This document shows, piece by piece, positions 23,160-33,862 of a stretch of DNA of 64,000 nt; within the stretch, counting starts at the first letter, position 1, and each line of letters opens with the position of its first letter. Origin of the DNA: Medicago truncatula (taxonomy: Eukaryota > Streptophyta > Magnoliopsida > Fabales > Fabaceae). Location of the stretch: NCBI RefSeq assembly GCF_003473485.1, contig NC_053048.1:38436755-38500754 (forward strand). Reading direction: 5' to 3'. The notes below the pieces were generated by a model. That model was given only the letters and a program-made list of their open reading frames with translations. It made no database searches and was not told where the DNA came from. A program made the translations under genes and the position numbers.

Positions 23160-24235
23160 ATGGCTTGGTGGAATTTCTTAAGACCCTTCTCTCGTTTTCA
23201 GGTCAGTGAGCTCACATCTCTATGCATTTCTATACTTTCTTCATCAAAATATACCAACCTCCTCATGTATATTAATCAATCCTCTCAAGATTCTCCCATG
23301 CCAATTTTTGTGTTTGCTCTGCTTGGATGGTGAGGTTGGTCCTCCAAATCAGACTGTCCTAGTGTCAGATACCGAGTTGTTCATATTTGGCGTCCAACTA
23401 CTATCCCAACCAAATTAACTCCGGTTCACCAAAAAGTTAATATTGCGAAAAATTATGAGTCAAATTATTAAGAAATATTTAGAGACCAATTAAGAACTTT
23501 ACGGTGTTTAACAAACTATGTAACTAAACTTAAACAATTTAGTGGAAAAAGGCTTGATTGTGGTTATAGTATAATCCATAGATTTTGATGTGCATCTTTA
23601 GTTACTATTTATATGGTCTAGTTACTGTTATACCCATGATTCATGTTTATAGTAATGTTTGTTTGCCTTGCCGAATCATGTTTTAGAAATTGGTATGCTT
23701 ATCTGTTCAATAGAAGAACGAGCTGGTGCATCAGACTGTTTTGATATCATATCTTGCTGCTTTTGTAGTTGACACGAGAATCAGCACAATGTTGTCCTTT
23801 TTCTGGCTAAATTTTGTTCCCTACATATATAATACATTTGCGTGCCTTTAGTTCGTTGTGTTATGATCCTTTCCTGATAGGAGGAATTTAAGTTAATTGA
23901 GGTATGATGTTTTCGGAGTCATGTAGTTCATCATTTACTTTTCTAGAAGGTGATTTGATTAATGAATTCTTGGCTTGAGCTTATAACTCTTTTGAGCTTA
24001 TCTATCTTTTTGTGAGAATTGTGATTCATGTAAACTGATGCATTATGCTTCGCTTGACCGTTTTTCCCTTTAGGATAGTGACTTCATTTTGTCATTAAAC
24101 ATACACATACTAAGTAAAAAGTTATAGCCAGATATGCTGGAATTCCATGTGAATAAATAGAATTCAGATTTCAGGAATGTTTAAGAATCTTATGTGTTAC
24201 ACAAAGGATTTTTATATTTTGCTGCATTGTTCAGC

Positions 24236-24278
<43 letters not shown>

Positions 24279-27200
24279 GTGGTAATAAAAACAAGAAAAG
24301 ATAGAACTAATAATGAGGTATTTTCATGAAGTTTTAAGAATCTGGGTATTTTCATGAAGTTTGTCCCTGAAAGTGTTTTTTTGAGATTACCTAGGATATA
24401 TGGAGGAGTCTGGGGTTCTCTGCTATGACTGGTGCTCATTTTTCATCCGTTAGTTTTCCATTGATAGACACAAAAAATGAAGAGGTATACAATTTAATTA
24501 ACATTTTCAATATCGTCTCAGACCAAATATATATGAGTATAACACTCTAACTTGATTCTAGTATTTTCTTAAAGAGGTAGTTGTGGAAGAGGGATTGATA
24601 TTCATTTGTGAATAAGACTATGTATTCTCCTATATCTGTATAATAACTAGAATTCGCCAAACTCTTATCTATACTGCTTTCTGTCAGTCATCAGTTTAAA
24701 ATATGTTGCATATTTCCAGCTTGTAGTTGATTCAGATTGTTTGCTATGTTTTTTAAGATCCTTGCTAGAAAGATAGGACTTATGCAGCTTATGAAATTAT
24801 TCTTGACTTTTATTAGTGAAGAAATTCCCCATCTAACTCCAGTACTCCACCATATTGCCTTCTCTGTGGATTTAGACCAGTTTCCTAGTGCACTTTCACC
24901 TTTAAATATTCCAATTCTAATTCACAGATTTTGAGGGAATATGTCTACAAGTGTGTCAATTGCATTATCCTTGTATTGTATCAGTATATGAAACGTGTCT
25001 ACATGGTTGATAATTGCATTATCGTTGTAGCAGTATATGACGATAGATTATATACAGCATGTTACCAACAATTCAAATTTTGCAGAAAAATGCTCTTATT
25101 TTATTTTATTATTTGCTTTGTTATATTGAAATGATGGACATGGTGCTTATCAGAGATTGAAATATGATCCGAGTTAAAAGAGAAAACTCCTCACAGCTAG
25201 AGGATGTCTTCTCTGCTAACGGTCTAATACTAGGACTACTGAATAGAAATTATCAATGGAATGCATCCTAACTCCTTACAAAATGGTGATGAAGTTATAG
25301 AAGAAAACAATGATAAACCTCATAGGAAGGAACCCTGCACCCTTTTTTCAGACTTTCCCAACCAAAAAGGCCTCACAATTCTGGCCTACGTCTATTAATC
25401 CCACCTCTTGAATATATAGAAATGACTATCTCTTTCTCTCCACTCATAAAATGCCATTCTCTTTTATGCCCCTAGCAGTTTTCCTCCATCCCAGACTCCA
25501 ATCTGTCGCAAAATCAGAATATTATACCATTTATTCTGTTTCCTTTGTTATTACCCCCTCTGTCCCAAAATAAGTGTCGTTTAAGATTGTTTCTCAAAGA
25601 TTAAGAAAAACAATGAACTAATAAATAAATGTTACATTTTTACAAAAATGCCCCCATTAGCTATTGGTTATTATCAATTATCGTAAATGCATAGTGAGAT
25701 TTGACAACTAGAAAGTAGTGTACACAATATTAGTTAGGGGTAAATTTGAAATAAATTAATTAATATTGCATTAAAATAGTAAAATGACTCTTATTTTGGG
25801 ACAAGTTGTTTTTTGTTGAAGTGACACTTATTTTGTACGGAGATAGTATATTTTTAGAAAGTCTTTTATTGTTAATAACTTTTAATTATGTTATGAATTC
25901 TGTAATTAATGTAGGATTCTAATTCTTTGCATATTAAAGAGAGAAAAACTCTCTATCAAACTTATTTCACTATTACCAGCAACTGATCTCAACTGTGGTT
26001 TTTCTGAGATCTAGGAATTCAGACAGATGGAAGCCCAGCTTGGTGCACACACTATGAGATCTCATGGATATGCAGTTGCTAAAACACATTTACATGATTG
26101 GATCATTCTATTGCTCCTTGTATTTATTGAAATCATGTTATACTTGATCTATCCATTCTATCGCTTTGTTGGGAAGGATATGATGTCTGATCTCAAATAT
26201 CCACTGAAGAGTAATACAGTTCCTGTCTGGGCCGTTCCTGTAAGTTCGCTGATTAAGATATAACACATGTAAATGTATCTTTCTTCCTGAATAATTACTC
26301 TAACATTGTCTTTTACTATCATGGTTAGATGCTTGCAGTTGTATTGCCTATCGTGATCTTTCTTGTTGTTTATATCCGAAGGAGAGACATCTATGATCTT
26401 CATCATGCCGTACTGGGTATTAACTTTTAAAACCCTTTATTTGTTTGATTTCTAAGAAACAAACTCTATTTGCTAAACTGGAACAGTTAAAGTGGATGAC
26501 AAGAATTTATTTTCTGGTATAGGTCTACTGTTCTCCATTTTAGTAACGGCAGTGATAACTGATGCAATAAAAGATGCAGTAGGGCGACCTCGACCAGACT
26601 TCTTCTGGCGATGTTTTCCAGATGGAAAGGATGTATGTCTTCCTTGAATTTTATTTAGTTCATGTTTGTTTGATAGATTCCCTGGTCAAAGGCATATTTA
26701 ATTGTTAATGACTTCTTTTTAGGTTTATGATAAATTGGGAGATGTCATTTGTCATGGTGACGAGAGTGTCATAAAGGAAGGACATAAGAGTTTCCCAAGC
26801 GGCCATACTTCATGTATGTAGCATTTACTACTTATGACTGGTTTTGCCATGCTCATAACTTAGTGTAATTAAGTTTCACGAGAAATGGATGGTTGAATTA
26901 ATAAACTCATGCAAAGCATGTTTACTTGAATTTCACTTTATTCACTGTTTGTTTAAGCAATTCCAATTTACATATGCAGGGTCATTTGCTGGTCTAGGTT
27001 TTTTATCATTGTACTTAGCTGGAAAACTAAAGGCATTTGATCGCAAAGGTCACGTTGCAAAACTTTGCATTATTTTTCTACCACTACTTGCTGCATCACT
27101 TGTTGGCATCTCTCGAGTTGATGACTACTGGCACCACTGGACGGACGTGTTTGCTGGAGGTCTTATAGGTTAGTCCATTTATCACATCTCAATTAGTTGC

Positions 27201-28010
27201 AAATTAACTTAGTCAAACCGGAAATAGATAAAACTACTTTTAGTGTTTGTTGGTACATGACTATGTGAGATTTCTTCTTTCAGGGCTTGTAGTAGCTACT
27301 TTTTGCTATTTGCAGTTTTTTCCTCCTCCTTATCATCATGAAGGTATGCCTCTGTGCAGATTCTTTTAGATAATATTGCATAATGTATTGGAAAATGTTT
27401 GTTTTCAAGTCTTTCTATATGCATTATTACTATACTCCATTTACATGTGCTTTGAACTTTTCACCTCATTATACACCTTTTTCTAGAGGTTTTGGCTCTT
27501 GACACTAATTCAAAACCAATTGCATACCTAGATACGGCAGACATTAATTCAAAGATTTTTATATATCTGTATTATATGATAATGGGGAGAAATAAGCACT
27601 ATAGATATGTTTCATATTTGACATAATTCATGGTTCAAGTTCATCGAAAGTTATGGTGAATAATCACGACTTAAAACAATTTCCTGTAAAAAAAGACCAA
27701 GTTGATGAATTTAATTCTGTTATGAACTATGGTGACAAGTTGACAACCATCTGATGTTGTAGATAATATATTGTTATTCTCTGCAGGTTGGGGTCCTTAT
27801 GCTTATTTCAGGACGTTGGAAGAAACTAGAGGTATGACACAAGCTCCTAATGCTCAAAATGGTAATCAAGCACAATTGGCCCAATTAACAGAAGCTCAAG
27901 TTGAGAACCAGGAGGGACAAAGTCACCATGGGTGCATGGGGTTAACTTTAACAGGAAATGGGAATCCAACTTCAACATTAGAAGATGAACTTGAATCAGG
28001 GAGAAGATAA
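23160..28010 (+). CDS. Lipid phosphate phosphatase (PAP2 superfamily, LPP2/LPP3-like), eight coding exons
   Basis: Exons: 23160-23201, 26027-26239, 26329-26416, 26523-26632, 26723-26813, 26980-27168, 27284-27343, 27787-28010; 1017 nt, 338 aa. The enzyme removes phosphate from phosphatidic acid, lyso-PA and diacylglycerol pyrophosphate in membranes. All three phosphatase signatures are present: K-D-A-V-G-R-P-R-P (exon 4), P-S-G-H-T-S split by intron 5, and [12 protein letters not shown] (exon 6) with the catalytic His and Asp. Six hydrophobic segments fit the family topology. The C-terminus is a variable Gln/Asn-rich tail ending E-S-G-R-R. Overall it resembles Arabidopsis LPP3 most, from memory. 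Exon 1 adds only 14 residues ([10 protein letters not shown]) before a 2.8 kb intron. Exon 2 begins exactly at an in-frame ATG, so a 324-aa form from a second start is possible. Confidence 0.92.
24241..24273. repeat. (TA)n microsatellite in LPP intron 1
   Basis: About 16 uninterrupted TA units. Confidence 0.95.
25554..25846. mobile_element. Stowaway/Mariner-like MITE in LPP intron 1
   Basis: Opens CCCCCTCTGTCCCAAAATAA and closes with TTATTTTGTACGGAGATAG, TA on both sides. Internal TTATTTTGGGACAAG repeats the end. Noncoding, 293 bp. Confidence 0.75.
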
Positions 28011-29250
28011 ATTTTGTATATGTTAAGGTCTTGCTCTTTGTAAATCATATCCTAGTATGTTTTCTACACGGTTGTCACTACTAACTTTGAAGCATGCTTA
28101 TTTTTGTCTATAAGAGTCAAATTTGGAACAAGCTTTGTTATAAGATTCCTCTATTAATCTACTTGATAGCTGATTTAGTGGCTGTTTGTTTTCGTGGTGG
28201 ATCAGATGTTGAACGCCCGTCAAAGTGGAAGTTACAACTTGTAGCTTTTATCAAATTACGGTAAAATTACATCAGTGCGTGATTTGAATTGTACAAAAGC
28301 TTAACCAAGCATAAGCTTATTCAAACACAATTTCATCATGAAAAATAAAATGAAAATACAATGTTACCAAAAAATTTGAAGCTGATATTTTTAAGTGAAT
28401 TGAATTTTGGTAAAATGACAATGCCTTTTTTTTTAAAAAAAAAAAACAGATATAGGCATGTAAAAGAATCTCATTATGCTTTTTTATTTTATTTTCAACG
28501 AACGCAAATTTATAAGAATTTGTATTTTTGCATATATTAGATAGTTTATTAGAAGATTTCATACTGGGTCAATGCTCAATCCTATCATACTCTTCGTCCA
28601 CCTCTGGTACCAGTAGTACGCATTCAACCTGCACATCACAATGGCTACAGCCATAGGATCCTTGTGATCTCAAACGCCTCCCAGCACTCAATAGTCTCCC
28701 AACGGTCACCGATTTCCTCCATTGAAAATGGTCGTTTGTAACGGTTTTACCGAACTCCCCAATGAAGATCTCCTCAGCCATATAAATATACCCCTTCACT
28801 ACAAAGCAATGTACATTAATCTCTACTTAAAAACCTCTCACTCTTGCTCTGTTAGTATTGACTTGAGCGTCAGATTGTATGCACTTTGCAGGTATACCCA
28901 ATTTCCAACTCGGAGATTGTTATTCAAGCTTGACCGACCATTCTTGATCATTTCCAATTAGAAGAGAAGCAAGCAGATTTATAAATAAAACTATAACAAA
29001 TGTTTGCTAAAATAAAATGAAGCTATTGCAAGGGTGTAAAATTATTGAGTTTTTTTATGTGGTACCGGTTGTTCTGATAAAATATCAGCATCAGGTTCAA
29101 GGTTCATGGATTAAATCAAATCAAATAAACCATATCATCTCATATTGTACAAATGTGCCGCTGGACAATCAATTTTCCACAATTCAACAACAAAAGCAAA
29201 AAACAAAAGCATAATAAGACAATGTTTGGGAAACAATGAAAAAACTACAA
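28011..29250. other. Intergenic, LPP gene to glycine-rich gene
   Basis: Holds the LPP 3' UTR. Around 28570-28800 base composition rises, with a minus-strand frame of 76 codons and a TATAAATATA box on the plus strand near 28782. No product is recognised and I do not call a gene. Confidence 0.35.
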
Positions 29251-29631
29251 TCATAACTGAAAAACAATGGTTTTGTTAGTATCAGAAAAACTCTTCCTAG
29301 ATTTTGCAGACTTACGTGTCTGATAATCAAAACTGTAACCAATTCCTTGACCAAAACCATATCCAATACCCAATCCACAACCCATTCCAAGACCAAAAAC
29401 GAGGTTAAGATGATTGAAGGGCCCACCTCCTCCTCCATATCCAAACCCACCAAGCAAACCGAAACCTATTCCAGCACCGCATCCAAAGCCAGCTCCGAAG
29501 CCAGGACCCAATAATGATGTTTGAGGTTTTTGGGGTTTAGTTCCGAGGATTTTGGTGATTGAGAATTGGTTTTGTTGGTTGTTGTTGGGATTCCATGGCC
29601 ACGATGAATCAGTGGTGGATTTGGATTCCAT
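29251..29631 (-). CDS. Small glycine-rich protein, single exon
   Basis: A 126-aa frame begins at the first ATG (29631), reading M-E-S-K-S-T-T-D-S-S-W-P-W. After a polar start and a conserved-looking I-T-K-I-L-G-T segment comes about 70 residues of alternating Gly with Phe, Leu, Ile and Cys (G-P-G-F-G-A-G-F-G-C type), then a basic Ser/Lys tail (R-K-S-A-K-S-R-K-S). The Gly-zipper-like middle could insert in a membrane. The layout recalls the small glycine-rich proteins around Arabidopsis TGD5 (chloroplast envelope lipid import), but that is a loose memory and not an assignment. The frame is open upstream of this ATG to 29703 but has no other ATG. The opposite-strand frames here are shadows of the Gly codons. 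Confidence 0.7.
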   Translation of the reverse strand: MESKSTTDSSWPWNPNNNQQNQFSITKILGTKPQKPQTSLLGPGFGAGFGCGAGIGFGLLGGFGYGGGGGPFNHLNLVFGLGMGCGLGIGYGFGQGIGYSFDYQTRKSAKSRKSFSDTNKTIVFQL

Positions 29632-30150
29632 TGCTTCGTGAATGGTTACGAATGGCCAAGACGAAGGAAAAAAAAAATGGTGCTCACTTGATGTTTCCGC
29701 CAAGGGATAGGGTTTATAATTTGTGTTTTGGGTGTTTATTTATCACTTTCCTCTACTCTAAAATGTAATATCCCTCATTATGTATAATTAATCATTAATA
29801 AAAAATCAATTTAGTTTTTTTTTTTTTTTTTAAGGAATCAAGGGTTAATGTATGATTACCTAATGTAGACGAGTTTCAATTTTCGCGTGTATTATTTTCT
29901 TTTCATGTGGAAAGGTTTTGTAATTATGATTTTACGTATGGATAATTCTCAATTTAGAATAAGGTTATTTGAAAATAACTCTGACTCTAACTGTGTAACT
30001 AAGTTGTTGTTGTGACGAACTCAACCAACATTTTTTGTTTATGTGGTACGCTAACTAATTTTTTTAATTGATAGAAGCAAGATCAGAGTCTTTCTTTCCC
30101 AAACCTTAGTCATCACCACACCTATCTTCTTTTTATTTATAAAAGAGGGG

Positions 30151-30425
30151 TGATGTATGGTCAATTTTGATCAAAATCACCTCTCTTAATTGTTTTTCCT
30201 TCTTTTTTTAGTTAAATAAATGATTTTCATATATTTTCAGTATTTATTCGTTTGCTTTAGTGATTTCGTCATCTTCGCACGACTCTGTTTGTTTTGATTT
30301 TCCGTCTTAGTGTAGTATTTATTTGATTCAGATTGAAAGATTAGCTTTGAATAAGTGTATATACAATCAATGATTTTGATGTCGTCAATGTTGCAGATCT
30401 GAAGGCATAAGTATTCATGAACGAA
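30151..30425. repeat. Dispersed repeat, copy 1 (partner at 51541-51825)
   Basis: Shares long similarity with 51541-51825: GGTCAATTTTGATC, TGATTTCGTC, CAATCAATGA, and GTCAA[TC]GTTG[CA]AGATC in the same order. Noncoding in both. Confidence 0.65.
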
Positions 30426-30650
30426 ACATTTTACCCTTAATGAAACCAGACAATAGCGAAATGACAAAATTACCCAAGCCTTCTTTAAAAAGCATAAACC
30501 TAGAAATCCTTCATCTTCAACCTAAACACAAACCCATAAGAAAACTAAAAAAACAAGTCCAAACAATGATTGTTTAGAAAGATTGATAAATTCAATGACG
30601 AAAACTCAAATGACGTATATTTGCGGTGATAAATTACAAACATAAGCTTA
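30426..30650. mobile_element. Internally deleted relative of the 21403-22646 Mutator-type element
   Basis: Its left part parallels the ACCATGTTACCCTTATTGGA region of the 1.24 kb element. Its right part parallels the CAAATGACCTATATTTGCAG end. Both are diverged; no duplication is visible. Confidence 0.45.
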
Positions 30651-31385
30651 AATTATTTTACCTCAGAAGTTTAGTATGTAATCAAGTATCTTGTAACACT
30701 TTTTAGTGAAAAAAAAAAAGTATTTTGTAACACTTTCCTCAAAAGCAAAATACTCGGGGTTGATCCTCTCCAACTCCATATATCTTAGCTTGTAACACTC
30801 TTTTCCAATATTCACAAATGAGTGTCACAAATTTCTAAAATCAATTTCACAACGTCAAATTTAATTATCATATATGGATATGCTATTGCTAGTTAACTTT
30901 TGAAAAGAAATTAAACAAGGTACTCAATTTTTTTCTTCTCAAAAATAGTAACTTTTGTTTTTTTGTTTTAAAAGAAAAATTGAAGGTGAAGTAGTATGCA
31001 AAATACATAATATGCATCAATTTAATATGTCGCATAGTCAAATACCAAACCCGTAGGCTTAATACAAACATTGATCAACATAGTTAAACATTTTAAATCC
31101 AGAATCTTCAAAATACTTAATATGCATCAACTTAATCTTCAAAATACATAATATGCATCAACTTAATACATGTCACATAGTAGTCAAACTCGTAGGCTTA
31201 TTACAAACACTGTGATCAACATAGTTAAATATTTTACAGTGATCCATAGAAGTTAAGATCTCATGATATCCAAAAGTGACTTTAGTCAAACATGGCTACT
31301 CAAAGAGAGAAGAGTTTCAAGAGTATAAAATACACACAGTCCAACTGAAAATAATACTCTTAAAATAAGTCATCATACAAACGAG
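30651..31385. other. AT-rich intergenic with local duplication
   Basis: A short tandem-like repetition, AAAATACATAATATGCATCA with CGTAGGCTTA, occurs at about 30998-31080, 31110-31140 and 31140-31230. No gene seen. Confidence 0.4.
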
Positions 31386-31655
31386 TTAATCACCATTCCT
31401 GGGTACTCGAGAGGTAGAAGCTTCATTGATCACATCTGGATGTAAAGCTCTCCAAATCCTCTCCATTGGTAGACCCACCAACTCGAAAGTAAGGTACTCC
31501 ACCTTCGTGCTCACAAGCAAGCCATCGACCTCATTTGTAGTGCGAACAAGGCCGGTGTAAACCAGAGTCTCACCTTTCAGCTCTCAAATTGCCTTACACT
31601 GACCATCCTCAAGAAACTCTATCTTGCTGTGGCTAATAGGACCTTCTGGCAACAT
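31386..31655 (-). pseudogene. 90-codon frame of unknown identity with one internal TGA; probable pseudogene or exon remnant
   Basis: The minus strand reads from an ATG at 31655 to TAA at 31386 in one frame for 90 codons, broken only by TGA at codon 24. It opens M-L-P-E-G-P-I-S-H-S-K-I-E-F and later reads G-E-T-L-V-Y-T-G-L-V-R-T-T-N-E-V. TTTGCTGCAG sits directly before the ATG and looks like a 3' splice site, so this may be a second exon with its first exon upstream toward 32.7 kb. Codon use and base composition (more G+C than its flanks) look coding. I do not recognise the family. One readthrough or recoding possibility is not excluded, but decay is the simpler reading. Confidence 0.5.
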
Positions 31656-33354
31656 CTGCAGCAAACATCAAACATTTATACGTACACAAATTTTCCATGT
31701 AATTCAGAATAGGAGACAAAAATATCTTATACATAAACTTCATAAGATTCACACAACACATGTATAAGTTTGTCTTTTGACCTACACGATCATTCACAAA
31801 TATACGAAACTTTCGCGTTTATATTTTCCTACTTTCATATGAGCAAACAAACACATAACTCGTTCATTATCTTTAAAATTTAGTAGTAATAATTGGTCTT
31901 ACCTCAAAGCTTTTCAAATTCACTTGACAAATTACTTTACTCGGCTTCAATATCACCTCTTATCAAAATAACAATCTTCATAATTCTCTAAAGCTAACAG
32001 TGGGGTTGGTTTACTTTATTGATCCAAGTAGCTAGACATTGTTCATCAACTTTTGTAGATGGTATGCATGTAAATTTATAAGATTTAAGTTTTAAATTAT
32101 TTTTACCTGTCTCTTTACCTAGTCATTACAGTCCCTCAAATATGTTTTTTTTTATTTAATTATTTTGGTCCTCATATGTGTCTTCTCTAGTTAATTTCAA
32201 CATCTATAATTAAACAATTTTGATCTTTACTTTCAAATCAAATGGATGAGATCAAAAACCGTGTGACGTAGTTACTGTACCAAATCCGAATCCGAAATAT
32301 TAACAATCTTTGATATATATAGTGAAGGTTTGGAGAAAATATTAAAAAATAAAAAACAAAGTAGCGGTTGAAATTAGAAAACAAGAGAAAAGACAAGAGA
32401 AAAGTCTTAAACTAATGGATAAGAAAACAAATAAAAGTATATTTTTTTCCAAGAAAAATAGGAAAGGAAAAACAAAGTGAGCAGAGCAGTAGTATGGAAG
32501 CTAGTGTAGCATTTTTACTTTTTACGAGAGGATCCATATAGTAAACTAAGAAGAAGAAAAAAGTGGGAAAAAAAGAGAGGAAAAGAAAGAAACATAAACA
32601 ATAAACTTTAAGGAAGGGAACTATAAAAAAGAAAGTAAAAAAGAAAAAGACCGAAAGGAATGGGACATGAACATGAAATGAAAAGGAAAACTATGAAAGG
32701 ATCCAAATCAAAAAGGAAAAAAGAGTAAGAAAACAGACATACCTTTGGATCGGTTGTTGTTTATTGGTGTGAGAATGTTGAAAGGTAAAGGCCATATTTA
32801 TAGCAAAACTAAGTCATAGTTTCATTTAGCTCAAAATATCTGAGGGACTTCCTTATTCTTTTTAATCTGATAAGAATTATAGTAAAATTTGAGTTGGTAA
32901 AGTATTAATTGGCTATCTTAATTTTTGAAGGGAATTGGTTATCTTAATGTTAAAGGTGGTTTTCTCACCTAAAAGTTATTTGTATGTATTTACATAAAAC
33001 TTTTTAGACATGTTTTCAATCTAAACATTTTAAGTTAATTTTTAAAATATTTTTAAAATATTTATATGACATGGTTTAATTAAATGCATATGTAATAAAT
33101 ATATACAAATTAAATCAATATTTAAAATAATATTTTACGTAACTTTGCTTAATTTTTGTATTATCCCTTCAATTTATTGAAGAAGAGGTTTTAATAATCT
33201 AAGTTTTAGATGAAAGGTAAGTAAGTTTCATCAAGATTTCTCAATTCAAAAATTGAATTCAATTTATTTTAAATAATTCGTTCTTGTATGAAGTTTACTG
33301 ATCACTTGAACACAATCAATTTGTTAACTTTGCTTAATATAATTAACTCTACAA
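31656..33354. other. AT-rich intergenic
   Basis: Includes a purine-rich stretch (GAAAA/GGAAA) at about 32330-32740 that could be the transcribed leader side of the 31386-31655 frame. No element with clear ends and no other gene seen. Confidence 0.35.
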
Positions 33355-33478
33355 ACCAACTTAGGTTAGTCCAGTGGTATTGGTTTGGGACCTGGGAGTG
33401 TGCTCATCGTCAAGGTCTTAGACTTGATTCTCTTTGGTGCCAATTTAAGTGGGTTAGTTTAGTTTTTTTTAAAAAAAA
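33355..33478 (+). mobile_element. tRNA-derived SINE
   Basis: Box A GTCCAGTGGTATTGG and box-B-like TAGACTTGATTC, with an A tail. Target duplications AATTAACTCTACAA at 33341-33354 and 33479-33492 are exact. Lies about 380 bp before the PPR start. Confidence 0.85.
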
Positions 33479-33862
33479 AATTAACTCTACAACATTATAA
33501 TTTAATTTTTTTATTGTCGCATGATTAAACCAATACGAGAGTATTTTGAAAGTTCTAATGGTAAAATAACTAAGGAATCTCTTGATATGATAAAACCTAA
33601 GTTCGAACCGTAATTTCTCTCTTCTCTTCGCATAATATGTGTAAGCTTTGTCATTAAACTCATTAAAATAAACATAAAAAATCATTAAATTTATGTAGAA
33701 AAAATCAATATATTCTACTTCATTGTTTGATCTCAAATATAAATTACACTCTCTAATTTTGAAATATTAGTATTATTTTCACCAAAACACTACTCTTTTT
33801 TCAAGAAGTTTTTACTTTTTTTTTTTTTGGTACACTATCAGTGTCACACCCATTTTGTAATC

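Noticed and set aside
28569-28799. 76-codon minus-strand frame
   Set aside because: Somewhat GC-rich but no recognisable motif, no splice or promoter support. Left as intergenic.
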